Source: Candidatus Heimdallarchaeota archaeon (GTDB lineage Archaea > Asgardarchaeota > Heimdallarchaeia > JABLTI01). Taken from it: DNA of 64,000 nucleotides. Each line of letters opens with the position of its first letter. Position 1 is the stretch's first letter. Below the pieces are notes generated by a model. It saw only the letters and a list, made by a program, of their open reading frames with translations. It was not told the origin of the DNA and ran no database searches. The stretch is taken from the NCBI GenBank assembly GCA_019058275.1, contig JAHLVW010000015.1, forward strand, positions 93,943 through 157,942. The letters are read 5' to 3'. The position numbers and the translations under genes were made by a program. Of this stretch, positions 1 to 9,210 are shown piece after piece.

Positions 1-33
1 ACGATTGAGCAGGAAGAAAGGGAAGATGACTAA
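1..33 (+). CDS. C-terminal end of a truncated upstream gene (possible)
   Basis: Frame 1 is open from the window edge and ends with TAA at 31-33, giving ten residues, TIEQEEREDD. A charged acidic tail is common at archaeal protein ends, but ten codons prove little. Nothing can be said about function, and it may be chance. Confidence 0.25.
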   Translation, partial: TIEQEEREDD

Positions 34-240
34 TCACGCTCAAAGAAAGGGAAAAGGGGAATTTCCTTAAATAACGGAGATAACAAATAATGTTTCAATA
101 GTAACTTACGTTATAAACTATTTAAACTACCAAAACTTTTTCTTATAAATTTAATTAAGTATAAGTTAATGGAGTATATTGCAAACATTTTTAGAAATAA
201 TGACTAGGTTGTCAAGTATGAAGCAAGTGAGGGATTTAAA

Positions 241-1143
241 TTGATCAGAAGAATAATTGATTACAAGGACTCTTTAGATGGTACAATAGAATACCGATGG
301 ATAAAAGGGAAGATCGAAACAAACAACTTAAGCAATGTGCCTAAACACACCCTTTTAGTTGCTCAGAAATATAATCAAATAAAATCAAAATCCTATCCTC
401 TGGAGCTTGCTAATGAGATTATTGTGATAGGAGAGAAAGATGGAGATATTGGTATACAATCGCTTATACTTGCATTGCGTCGAGCTGAAAGAAAGAAAAA
501 TGCAAATTATATTTCTGTTATTAATTCCTCATTAGATAAAATTGCTAATGAACTTGGTTTTGAAGATCGTTTTGAAATGATTTCATTCTTTAATCCTCCT
601 GAAATCATTGCTGAGGTTCCTTATCCTTATGATCTAACAGCTGATCGAGATTTTGATGAAAAATTACTTGACATTTACTCTTCTATTTTGAGAATTATCC
701 AAGAAGTTCGACCAAATATCCAAGTTACTCTCCCTCGTATTGCTGAACTTGCAAATTCACCAAAGAAGTACATTGATGATGTCATTATTGCTATTCTCGA
801 ACAAAGACCTGAGTTGGGAGAATTTTTGAAATTAGAACAAGTTTTCATTAGAAGAGAGAATACTGATGAGCTCATCGATGATTTAATTTCTCACCCTATT
901 CCTCGCTATGGAACTTATAATTGCTTCTATTGCCATACTATTATTGAAAATCGTTCTGCAACCAATTGCCCCAGTTGTAATGAATCTATTCTTCGGTGTA
1001 TTGTTTGTAAATTGCCGATCTCATCAAATGAATTCATTGGAGCTTGTAAGGAATGTCAAGGAGTTGCTCATTTAAATCATCTACAAGAATGGGTAAAAGT
1101 GAAAGGGACTTGTCCTGTTTGTCAGCGAAAAATATCAATCTAA
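241..1143 (+). CDS. RING-like zinc-binding protein, function unknown
   Basis: A 300-residue protein starting with TTG, supported by a GAGGG Shine-Dalgarno seven bases upstream. Residues 1-140 match no family I recognise. Residues about 150-210 look like a small helical winged-helix-like segment. The C-terminus holds a zinc ribbon (CFYC then CPSC) followed by a RING-like cross-brace: CIVC, CKEC, then H-x2-H with LQEW, then CPVC, so C4-H2-C2 rather than the usual C3HC4. RING and Nse1-like RING-variant domains usually recruit E2 enzymes or serve as protein-interaction modules, and Asgard archaea do encode ubiquitin-like systems. No E1, E2 or ubiquitin gene lies nearby, so an E3-like role is only a guess. 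Cytosolic: no signal peptide or membrane helix. Confidence 0.7.
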   Translation: MIRRIIDYKDSLDGTIEYRWIKGKIETNNLSNVPKHTLLVAQKYNQIKSKSYPLELANEIIVIGEKDGDIGIQSLILALRRAERKKNANYISVINSSLDKIANELGFEDRFEMISFFNPPEIIAEVPYPYDLTADRDFDEKLLDIYSSILRIIQEVRPNIQVTLPRIAELANSPKKYIDDVIIAILEQRPELGEFLKLEQVFIRRENTDELIDDLISHPIPRYGTYNCFYCHTIIENRSATNCPSCNESILRCIVCKLPISSNEFIGACKECQGVAHLNHLQEWVKVKGTCPVCQRKISI

Positions 1144-1194
1144 TAATTAGAGAATGTTTTTTAATGACCGTCATAAAAAGCTATCTTGAGGATA

Positions 1195-2403
1195 ATGGGA
1201 AAAGATATACTTAGATTTTGGTTTGTTTGTTTTATTATCTTAATTTTATTACCTGTTGAATCAAAATTTGTTGATACAAAGAAACCCGCTCAGGAAGAAT
1301 TTAGATTTCTCACTAACAGGCTCTTTGAAAATGAATTTCTTATAAGCAACACAGTAGATGCTGTAATAGATATCGAATATGATAGCAATCTTACAGATTA
1401 TAGTTTTCCAGGCGATGGTTCTGTAAGTAATCCTTACAGAATTGAAGATTATGTTATTGACACAACCATGAGATATGGGATTAAAATCATTAATACTACC
1501 AAACATATCCTCATCCAAAATTGTTCTATTAGGGCTGAAGGGAGAGCTATTGGAGTTTTCCAAACTGCTTCAAATACAATTACTATTGATAACTGTACAT
1601 GTGACAGCTTTGATCGGTTTGGTTTGCTAGCAAGCTATGTCCCCAAGATGGTTGTTACAAATAACTTGTTTATCGATAACGAACAAGGCATTAATTACAA
1701 TAGTTGTTTTGAAGCACTAATTGCTAACAACACTTTTGTCGATAACGATATAGGTATCAGAATTGAAAATAATTCTACTTATGGTGTTTTATCTGGCAAT
1801 TATATTTACGATAATAGTAATGGTATGCAACTAACAAATGCCCCTGGCAATCAAATAAAAGAAAATATTCTCTTTAACAATGGTGTTGGTATCATTCTAG
1901 ATAGTACCTACCCAGAAGGAGCATCAACTAATTGTGAAATTAGCTATAATCTTATTGAAAATACTACTTCCTTTGGTCTTATAATATCAGCTTTCTTAAG
2001 TCAAGATTTCTCAAGTTACAATGAAATCCATCATAATTCCTTTGTCAATAATAATCTCAATGGAAAGAGTCAAGCCAAAGATGATGGAGTAGAAAATCTT
2101 TGGTCTAAAGAAGGTACTAGAGTAGGTAACTACTGGTCTGATTGGTGGGGAATTGGTTCCTACAAGATTAATGGTTCTGCTGAAAACAAGGACAGATATC
2201 CAATATCAATACCTCTTCATACCTTGCAAACATCAGTTCCTACCATCCTTAAAGGAAGAGCTATTATTTTTGGAACTCTTATACCAGTATTAGTTATTGG
2301 TTACATTGTTGTTAATGAATCCAAGAGAAACAGAAAAGCAAAAGGTCAACAACTAGTAATCGTTGAAGAGGAAGAAAAAGAAGCTAATGAAGATAACTCT
2401 TAG
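1195..2403 (+). CDS. Membrane-anchored right-handed beta-helix (NosD-like) surface protein
   Basis: About 402 residues. ATG at 1195 is preferred over TTG at 1186 because GAGG lies just before it, although spacing is short. A signal peptide (FWFVCFIILILLPVES) leads into a pectate-lyase-like parallel beta-helix made of about 22-residue repeats rich in NN, such as ITIDNCTC, VTNNLFIDN and IANNTFVDN, covering roughly residues 95-310 (PbH1/NosD-type periplasmic copper-binding or carbohydrate-binding repeats). A single membrane helix near residues 357-378 (IFGTLIPVLVIGYIVV) is followed by a basic then acidic cytoplasmic tail. The protein should sit outside the cell, tethered at its C-terminus. Ligand unknown; such repeats are abundant in Asgard surface proteins. 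Confidence 0.8.
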   Translation: MGKDILRFWFVCFIILILLPVESKFVDTKKPAQEEFRFLTNRLFENEFLISNTVDAVIDIEYDSNLTDYSFPGDGSVSNPYRIEDYVIDTTMRYGIKIINTTKHILIQNCSIRAEGRAIGVFQTASNTITIDNCTCDSFDRFGLLASYVPKMVVTNNLFIDNEQGINYNSCFEALIANNTFVDNDIGIRIENNSTYGVLSGNYIYDNSNGMQLTNAPGNQIKENILFNNGVGIILDSTYPEGASTNCEISYNLIENTTSFGLIISAFLSQDFSSYNEIHHNSFVNNNLNGKSQAKDDGVENLWSKEGTRVGNYWSDWWGIGSYKINGSAENKDRYPISIPLHTLQTSVPTILKGRAIIFGTLIPVLVIGYIVVNESKRNRKAKGQQLVIVEEEEKEANEDNS

Positions 2404-2484
2404 CAAGCAAATCCATGCTTTGATTTGAAAAGGTTTTAAAAGTTGATTACAGAATTACTTCATGTTTGTTTAGGTGATAACTGA

Positions 2485-2832
2485 ATGTCACTCTATTGTC
2501 CAAGTTGTGGAGCAGTAAATGAAGAATTCGCAGAATTCTGTGCAAGTTGTGGAGAATCTCTTGCTAAAGCTAGAGACCGCAAAGTCAAACATGAAAAAGC
2601 AAAACAAGAAAAGACTTCTGAAGGAACTGAGGAGAAGAAGCTCTATCGTTCTCGTACAGACAAAATGGTTACTGGTCTTTCTGCTGGTCTAGCTAAATAC
2701 CTGGATCTAGATATTGACTTAGTCCGAATTTTGTGGTTGATTGCTTTTGTAGTTTCCGGTGGAATTGTTTTAGTAGTCTATTTAATTATGGCTATGGCTA
2801 TTCCTCTTGAGCCTGAAGTAGAAACTACTTAA
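2485..2832 (+). CDS. Zinc-ribbon PspC-domain membrane protein
   Basis: 115 residues with ATG start behind GGTGAT. The N-terminus is a rubredoxin-like zinc ribbon (CPSCG then CASCG, 15 residues apart). A charged linker leads to a PspC domain: KLYRSRTDKMVTGLSAG, LAKYLDLDIDLVRILW and one long hydrophobic segment, VVSGGIVLVVYLIMAMAIPLEP. The family is named after the phage-shock stress protein PspC. Zinc-ribbon-PspC fusions are common in archaea, with function unproven. It ends 45 bases before the stop of the convergent permease gene; the stretch between is T-rich on this strand and probably carries both terminators. Confidence 0.85.
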   Translation: MSLYCPSCGAVNEEFAEFCASCGESLAKARDRKVKHEKAKQEKTSEGTEEKKLYRSRTDKMVTGLSAGLAKYLDLDIDLVRILWLIAFVVSGGIVLVVYLIMAMAIPLEPEVETT

Positions 2833-2876
2833 AACTACTTCTTTTTTATTTTTCTTTTCGTTTTAAGCAGTTGTTT

Positions 2877-5762
2877 TTAGATCTCTTTAATCATTACTGC
2901 TTCTTCTTTCCTTGCAGAAATTATTCCTGGAATTACTGAGCTAAGTAATGATGCACCAAACATGATAGCTATCGTTAGTATCAATTTCAGTGACGAGTAA
3001 ACCATCTCCCATGGTGGGATAAATGAGTTTATCGCAATAATTGACATGAACATATATGATGCAAAAACCCCAAGTAGTATCCCCGTAAAAGCACCTAATA
3101 ACAAGACAGTAAATGATTCAGTATAGAAATAGCTAAACAACTGTCTTGGAGAAATACCTATGGTTTTCATAATCCCAACCTCATTTGTTCTCTCGAGAGT
3201 ATGAATTACCATCATTATTGACATAGCAAAAACTAATATCAAAATAGAAGCGATGAAATTGGAATTCAATGCTCCAAAAATTACCGTTGACCTTAAACTT
3301 CCTTCTGAGAAAGTAACTCTCTCTGCAATACTATCTACTTTTCTTCCATATGTCCATTCTTCTATTCCTTGAACAACTGATTCAGTAGCATAGTCATCTT
3401 TGACCTTAACGAATAGTTGTGTGTAAAAATCAGAACTGTCTCCAGATAGATTGAAAATATGTTCTGATGAAGCAACCAAAGAAAGTTCAAACTGAATTGT
3501 ACCAAATGTTGGTTTTTTAACGTAAACTACTGGCCAGAAATTGTAAAAATCTACAATCTTTGCTTGTTTTGTATCTATATCTGAACTACCTGAAAATTTA
3601 GGAATGTATATATCAAATAAGTCTCCTTCTGAGACATTAAAGGAAGATGATTGGTCATGTTGCATGATAATATTTAGTGAAACATTCGATTCTAAGGGGG
3701 CGTCTAGTTTCGAGATTATTTCCATAGTATCTGAATCAAGGTATTCCCGGTCGAAATAACCAACCTGTCCAAACTCTGACGTGTTTATCCCCATAAATGT
3801 AAAATGATAAACCACACTACCACGTGTTATAGGTGCTGTAGAAAACCAAGTAACATAAGTTGTAGCTTCTACTCCTTCTACTGCTTCTATATTTTGTCTA
3901 AAAACCTTATCAGATAAAGCCACATTGGAAATGACTATATCCGAACCTATAGTATAAGCTGCATTTTCATAATCAAATCCTTGGTAACTATCTGGTATTA
4001 CTATCGAGACAGTTGCCATGGTGAATGTAAGCATAACTAATACTAACGATCGCATGGTGGCACTTCTGCGCCTTCCTAAGCTTCTAAAAGCAATACTCAG
4101 TAACTCTAGTTTATGGAATTTCCATGTAACTTTGGAAAGCCACTTCGTTATTATAGGAAAGAGCCTTGTCACGACCATGATAGTTCCAATAATAACTAGA
4201 ATGGGAGCGGGAGTTCCCAATAACCTAGCAAACGCTATTGAGACATTAACGTTTTTGAGCTGAATCCAGGTAATTACCCAAGCAATTATGCCAACAACTA
4301 GTAGAAAGATATCAATGTAAAACCTTTCCCAAAATGGTTTTTTATCTCGCATTTCACTAAAAGCTTCTTCTTTCTCTAGTTGACTTAGATTCCTTATACT
4401 CCCTACATTTACAAGTAGAGAGCCAATAAAACCTGCAATAATTACTATCTCCAATATTAACACAAAGAATCGGGGAATTACAGTTGGACCTGTGAAATTT
4501 AAAAATGCAGCACTTTTCAGTATCAGAAATGTATAAGGATATGCAAGTATAAATGCTAATACTATCGCTATTGCTGTGAATATTACTAACTCCACCAGAA
4601 GCATTACTACAATTTCAGCTTGAGAACTACCTCTCATATTAAGAAGACCCAATTGTCGTTTCCTACGTTTCTTAATCAAATTTGAAGAATAAGCTGTTAA
4701 AGATAATGCCATGCTAATCATTGGAATCATAAACATAATGATTAAAATTCTGAAAATCTCAAATTCACTAACAAAATCTTGTAATATAATAATAATGTTC
4801 AAATCAAGATGAACTTCATTTGTAAATTCAGTGTCTTCAATCGAAGAACGTATTTGTTCTGTGAATCCAATAAACTTCTCAATTTCATTTTTTAAGTTGA
4901 AAGCATCAATTTCGTCTAGATTGAAAGCTATTGATCCTATAAATGTAGATTGATCTGGTGCTACCTGTGAAGGTGTTCCTGTTAATCCATGAGTGAAATC
5001 CATTAATGATTTATACGATGAAAGAATCAATTGATCTTCAGCGAGAATTGAGAAGAGATTTGTCAAGAAAGCTTTCTCTTCATAACTATTGTTTAAAGAT
5101 TCTTGTAACTCATAAACATCAATAACCCCTGTAATGTTTAGTGTTGCACCTGCAGCAGGGATACCTTGTTCAACACCAGCAGCAAGGTTTAGTGGATTGT
5201 AAATAGTAAAAACATTGTTTAATCCTTTAGATAGATTGGTATTTCTTAACATATCTGGTCTGAGAAGTAAAAGGACTTCACTAGAATTTGATGGAAGAGT
5301 CCCGTCATCTTGAATGTATGGGCTTAGTATATCAAAGAAAAAACTTGGTACACCAACATAATTAACAGCTACTAACTCAGTATTGTTATAATTCAAATAA
5401 TCAGTATAAGGAAGTACTACAGCCCGCCGATTGATCCAATACCTAAAAGCAGTAGTCCCTTCTAACCCAGAGGAAACGAGCGCTTTATCTACAATTGTCT
5501 CGAGTTCAGGTACAATCGTATCCTCTCTATTATAGGTGTTAATCATATTTGTTGGCGTTATTGTTATTTGTTCTTCTGGATTCTCTCTTATGTAAGTATT
5601 AAAAGCATCATATTGAAAGCTATAAAGAAAGATCAAGCTTTCAGCAACTAATGCAAGGCTAATTCCCAAGCCAATAAATGCGACCAGAGTATATCTTTTG
5701 TTAATGAAAATTATTCTGAAAAACAGATTTATTTTCTCATATACTCTACGTATAGTTGCCAA
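2877..5762 (-). CDS. FtsX/MacB-type ABC transporter permease
   Basis: 961 residues. A membrane helix at about residues 25-50 is followed by a large exterior domain (about 55-330), then three helices around 340-450 with the cytoplasmic segment KKRRKRQLGLLNMRGSSQAEI typical of FtsX permeases. A central helix pair (about 480-540) precedes a second exterior domain (about 600-810) and a final three-helix FtsX domain with ERTNEVGIMKTIGISPRQLF. This is the LolC/MacB-like layout with a duplicated FtsX domain. Such permeases do mechanotransmission or move lipoproteins or peptides rather than forming a channel. It is divergent from the VCBS/TSP3 gene at 5939, with the ATPase at 8201 as likely motor. 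It is a clear paralog of the permease at 15655: both begin with a basic helix and GLGxSLxL. Confidence 0.85.
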   Translation of the reverse strand: MATIRRVYEKINLFFRIIFINKRYTLVAFIGLGISLALVAESLIFLYSFQYDAFNTYIRENPEEQITITPTNMINTYNREDTIVPELETIVDKALVSSGLEGTTAFRYWINRRAVVLPYTDYLNYNNTELVAVNYVGVPSFFFDILSPYIQDDGTLPSNSSEVLLLLRPDMLRNTNLSKGLNNVFTIYNPLNLAAGVEQGIPAAGATLNITGVIDVYELQESLNNSYEEKAFLTNLFSILAEDQLILSSYKSLMDFTHGLTGTPSQVAPDQSTFIGSIAFNLDEIDAFNLKNEIEKFIGFTEQIRSSIEDTEFTNEVHLDLNIIIILQDFVSEFEIFRILIIMFMIPMISMALSLTAYSSNLIKKRRKRQLGLLNMRGSSQAEIVVMLLVELVIFTAIAIVLAFILAYPYTFLILKSAAFLNFTGPTVIPRFFVLILEIVIIAGFIGSLLVNVGSIRNLSQLEKEEAFSEMRDKKPFWERFYIDIFLLVVGIIAWVITWIQLKNVNVSIAFARLLGTPAPILVIIGTIMVVTRLFPIITKWLSKVTWKFHKLELLSIAFRSLGRRRSATMRSLVLVMLTFTMATVSIVIPDSYQGFDYENAAYTIGSDIVISNVALSDKVFRQNIEAVEGVEATTYVTWFSTAPITRGSVVYHFTFMGINTSEFGQVGYFDREYLDSDTMEIISKLDAPLESNVSLNIIMQHDQSSSFNVSEGDLFDIYIPKFSGSSDIDTKQAKIVDFYNFWPVVYVKKPTFGTIQFELSLVASSEHIFNLSGDSSDFYTQLFVKVKDDYATESVVQGIEEWTYGRKVDSIAERVTFSEGSLRSTVIFGALNSNFIASILILVFAMSIMMVIHTLERTNEVGIMKTIGISPRQLFSYFYTESFTVLLLGAFTGILLGVFASYMFMSIIAINSFIPPWEMVYSSLKLILTIAIMFGASLLSSVIPGIISARKEEAVMIKEI

Positions 5763-5938
5763 CTACTTTACCTCAACAATAATTATAAGAAATCCGTTTT
5801 AAGCATTTAGACCAATTTTATTTTAAAGAAGCTCATGAAGTAAACAAGAAAAAACAACTTTTTGATAAGAATTAAATTCTATTAGGATATAGATTTCATT
5901 ATAGTTGTATTATAATAAGCAAGGTTGTTTTAACTGTA

Positions 5939-8125
5939 ATGAAAGCAAAATATCAAATAAGATTTCTATCCATAATCGTAACGATTGTTATACCATTAGT
6001 ACTACTTAGTTCTAATTCCAATCTGGATAAGTATTTTGTAGAAAACGAACTTGCAAATTTTCCTTTAACAAATACCATTGAAATGAATGGTTATACAGAT
6101 ATAGAATCTTATTTTGATAATCCTATCTGGATAAATGATAACATTATTGGATCTATTATTTCTTCACCAACAATTAGTGATTTAGATAATGATTCAGATA
6201 TGGAAATTATATTATTAACTGATAGGAATTTTGTTTATATTTTGGATCACACTGGATTACCTTTGGATGGTTGGGGTGAGCCTTTTGCACTACATTTAGA
6301 TGAGGACCTAACTTCACATTCTGGTGATGCTCCACACCCAATAGTATTAGATTTCAATGATGATGGTGAACAAGAGATTATTGTTGCAACATTCAATGGG
6401 ACAATTCATGCATTCTTCTTAAATGGTACAGAAGTTCCTGGTTGGCCTGTATACATTGACGGGAATATTTCTTCTTCACCAGCAGCAGGGGATATAGATG
6501 GCGATTTGCAAGATGAGATTGTTGTAAGTAGTTGGAATTTTAATATCCATGCTTTTGAATTAGATGGGAATAATGTTACTGGATTTCCATTTACTGGATC
6601 AACAGATCAAATATTTAGCACACCTGCTCTTGCCAATCTTGATAGTGATCCCGAACTAGAAATAGCATTTGGTTCAGATGATAGCAACGTATATGTTTTA
6701 AACGGAGATGGAACAGTTATGCCAGGTTGGCCTAAAGAAACTAAGCATCATGTAAAATCAGCACCAGCTATAGCAGATTTGGATCTTGATGGTAAAAATG
6801 AGATAATTGTTGGTTCAGTCGATAAGAGCATCTACATTTTTAGAAATAACGGTTCTAATTTTGGCAGCTGGCCTTGTAAAACACCCATTTCGATTTATAC
6901 TAGTCCAACTGTTGGTGATATTAATTGTGATGGGTTTATTGATATTGTAATTCAAGCTAATAGTTCACTATATGCTTTTACAGATGTAGTGAATAGTAAT
7001 GACACTGAATGGACTAACTACTATCCAGGAGTAATAAGTAGGGAACAGATTATTGTTGACATTGATGGAGATCTAGTTCCTGAGATTATTCAAGTTACTA
7101 GTATTGGTTTTATTAGAATAATATCAAATAATGGCACTACTATACATTCGAAATTGTTAACGTTTAATGGAATCGAATCTCAACCAGCAGTTGGAGATAT
7201 AGATGGGGATAAAATTCTTGAAATTATTTTTACAACTAGAGCTACTGGTACAGTTGAAGCAATTGCTGAAGTTCATGCTTTCAAGTTAGGGTCTTTAGGA
7301 TTACTACCTTGGGGTGGATTCAGAGCAGGAAGAGAAAGAAATGGTAGACCATTTGATAGCGATGGTGATGGTTTAAACACAGCTGAAGAAGAGATTTTAG
7401 GAACAGATGAAAACAACCCAGATACAGACGGGGATACAATACTTGATGGTGATGAGATCTACAAATATAATCTTAATCCTGTGATACCAGATGCAGATGC
7501 AGATTATGATAATGATTTATTGAGTAATGTAGATGAGTTCGATATCTACAACACTGATCCTACAAATCCCGATACAGATGGGGATACATTAGAGGATGGG
7601 GAAGAAGTTTATACTTATGGAACAGATCCTACAAAATCAGATACCGATGATGATTTCATGCCTGATAATTTTGAGGTTAGGTTTGAGAACACCGATCCTC
7701 ACGTTCCTGATACTTATCAAGATCTTGATGAAGATAATTTAACTAATGTCGAGGAATATGATCAGGATACTAATCCAGACAATCCGGACACAGATGGTGA
7801 CTCTCTTCTAGATGGAGATGAAGTGAAAAGATACCATACAGATCCAAATGTGCCTGATGCGGATTTGGATTCTGATGGAGATGGACTTACCAATGTTGAC
7901 GAAGTAGACCTTTATGGTACAGACCCTACAGATCCTGATTCAGATGACGACGGATATGATGACTACTACGAGGTTAAACGTGGTACGGACCCAAATGACC
8001 CCAACAGTACGCCATTCCCATTATGGACTATTGCCCCAATAACTTTAGGTTCAAGTTTAATACTGGGAATTGCAGGTTACTTTACTATCAAAAATATTTA
8101 CTTAAAGAAAAGAAGAGCCATTTAA
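5939..8125 (+). CDS. Surface protein with VCBS/FG-GAP propeller and TSP3 calcium repeats
   Basis: 728 residues. A signal peptide (residues about 5-24, FLSIIVTIVIPLVLLSS) is followed by about seven VCBS/FG-GAP-like blades (about 50-450) marked by calcium loops such as DLDNDSD, DFNDDGEQEI, DIDGDLQDEI and DLDLDGKNEI, which suggests an integrin-alpha-like propeller. Then come thrombospondin type 3 repeats (about 470-695), with DSDGDGLN, DTDGDTILDGDE and DSDGDGLTNVDE spacing typical of an aspartate-rich calcium wire. A C-terminal helix (WTIAPITLGSSLILGIAGYF) and a KKRR tail anchor it. It faces outward and should bind many Ca2+ ions. Its neighbours are the divergent permease and the ABC ATPase 75 bases downstream, probably one functional module. 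No clear Shine-Dalgarno. Confidence 0.85.
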   Translation: MKAKYQIRFLSIIVTIVIPLVLLSSNSNLDKYFVENELANFPLTNTIEMNGYTDIESYFDNPIWINDNIIGSIISSPTISDLDNDSDMEIILLTDRNFVYILDHTGLPLDGWGEPFALHLDEDLTSHSGDAPHPIVLDFNDDGEQEIIVATFNGTIHAFFLNGTEVPGWPVYIDGNISSSPAAGDIDGDLQDEIVVSSWNFNIHAFELDGNNVTGFPFTGSTDQIFSTPALANLDSDPELEIAFGSDDSNVYVLNGDGTVMPGWPKETKHHVKSAPAIADLDLDGKNEIIVGSVDKSIYIFRNNGSNFGSWPCKTPISIYTSPTVGDINCDGFIDIVIQANSSLYAFTDVVNSNDTEWTNYYPGVISREQIIVDIDGDLVPEIIQVTSIGFIRIISNNGTTIHSKLLTFNGIESQPAVGDIDGDKILEIIFTTRATGTVEAIAEVHAFKLGSLGLLPWGGFRAGRERNGRPFDSDGDGLNTAEEEILGTDENNPDTDGDTILDGDEIYKYNLNPVIPDADADYDNDLLSNVDEFDIYNTDPTNPDTDGDTLEDGEEVYTYGTDPTKSDTDDDFMPDNFEVRFENTDPHVPDTYQDLDEDNLTNVEEYDQDTNPDNPDTDGDSLLDGDEVKRYHTDPNVPDADLDSDGDGLTNVDEVDLYGTDPTDPDSDDDGYDDYYEVKRGTDPNDPNSTPFPLWTIAPITLGSSLILGIAGYFTIKNIYLKKRRAI

Positions 8126-8137
8126 ATTCCTAATCCT

Positions 8138-8163
8138 CTCTTTTTTGTTCTATTTTTTTTTAA
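8138..8163 (+). terminator. T-rich terminator after the VCBS/TSP3 gene
   Basis: Two T runs (TTTTTT and a run of nine) lie just after the stop of the TSP3 gene, the usual archaeal intrinsic termination signal. No hairpin is needed or obvious. If it works, the ATPase at 8201 needs its own promoter or readthrough. Confidence 0.4.
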
Positions 8164-8200
8164 CAAGATTATTAGAAATGCTTTTTATTGCAAGAGACTT

Positions 8201-8965
8201 TTGATAACTAAGCTGGATGTGAGTAGATTGGCAAAAGATGAAGATTATGTAATTGTTACTAAAGGATTAACAAAAGAATATCCATTTGGGGAAACTACAA
8301 TTAAAGCTATCAATGGCATTGATTTTGCTATTAAGAAAGGGGAATATGCAACAATTGTTGGTCCTTCTGGTAGTGGTAAAACAACTTTCCTCAATTTAAT
8401 CGGAACTATTGATAATCCTACATCTGGAGAAATATTCTTCAATGGAAGAAAAGTTTCTGAAATGACTGGTAAAGAAATTAGGGAACTTAGAAGAACAAAA
8501 ATTGGTTTTGTTTTTCAAGCTTTCAACCTCCTGGAAATTCTTACGACCGCTGAAAATATCGCTCTTCCTATGATCATTAATGGTACTCCAGCTGTTGAGA
8601 GAGAAGAACGAGTACAAGAACTTCTTGAGATAATTGGTCTTCCAGATAGAGGAGAACATTTCCCAATGGAACTTAGTGGTGGTCAAAGGCAAAGAGTGGC
8701 TATTGCAAGATCATTAGCTAATAAACCTGAAGTCATTCTTTTAGACGAACCAACAGGTCAAGTTGATAGTAACACTTCTCGTGAAATTATGGATTATCTT
8801 TTGAAAATCAATAGAGAAGAAGGTGTTACATTAATTGTCGTTACTCATGAAGATATGATTGCTTCTGAATCAAGAAGACCTTTAACAATTATCGATGGCA
8901 AAATCTATGAAGGAATTCTTGAATCATTCTTAGACATTAAAGCCATACAAGAAGGAACATTATAG
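8201..8965 (+). CDS. ABC transporter ATP-binding protein, MacB/LolD family
   Basis: 254 residues with all motifs: Walker A GPSGSGKTT (about 49-57), Q-loop FVFQAFNLLEILT, signature LSGGQRQRVAIARSLA, Walker B VILLDEPTG, and the H-loop VVTHE. The IGFVFQAFNLL segment and overall length fit the MacB/LolD/FtsE group that drives FtsX-type permeases. TTG at 8201 is the first start; GTG at 8219 or TTG at 8228 would also give a complete domain, and none has a strong ribosome binding site. It is the only ABC ATPase in the window and lies between two FtsX-type permeases (2877 and 15655), so it may power one or both. It would act on the inner face of the membrane. Confidence 0.88.
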   Translation: MITKLDVSRLAKDEDYVIVTKGLTKEYPFGETTIKAINGIDFAIKKGEYATIVGPSGSGKTTFLNLIGTIDNPTSGEIFFNGRKVSEMTGKEIRELRRTKIGFVFQAFNLLEILTTAENIALPMIINGTPAVEREERVQELLEIIGLPDRGEHFPMELSGGQRQRVAIARSLANKPEVILLDEPTGQVDSNTSREIMDYLLKINREEGVTLIVVTHEDMIASESRRPLTIIDGKIYEGILESFLDIKAIQEGTL

Positions 8966-9107
8966 ATAAATCCTTTTGTCCTTTTATTTCTCTTTTCTAC
9001 TTTGTATTGAACATCTAATTGAGAATACTCTTAGTAAATGCTCAAGTTTAAAGTTCCCTAAAAGGAAAATTAAAATAGAGTGACTTTTCTTTTTAATCAA
9101 TGAATGT

Positions 9108-9127
9108 CAAAAATGACTTCATTTTTG
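9108..9127. promoter_or_regulatory. 20-bp perfect palindrome upstream of the TrmB-HTH gene
   Basis: CAAAAATGA, two bases, TCATTTTTG: nine-base arms match exactly. It ends 84 bases before the ATG at 9211 and about 25 bases upstream of a TATA-like ATAATATAT (about 9153). The placement fits an operator for the gene's own TrmB-type HTH. It could also be an RNA hairpin at the end of the ABC gene transcript, but the T run lies inside the arm rather than after it. Confidence 0.45.
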
Positions 9128-9210
9128 TTAAAAACATAAAATTACTATGCTGATAATATATGACATTAAAAAGTTAATAGTCTAATAATAATTATGAGGG
9201 GAATAAAAAG

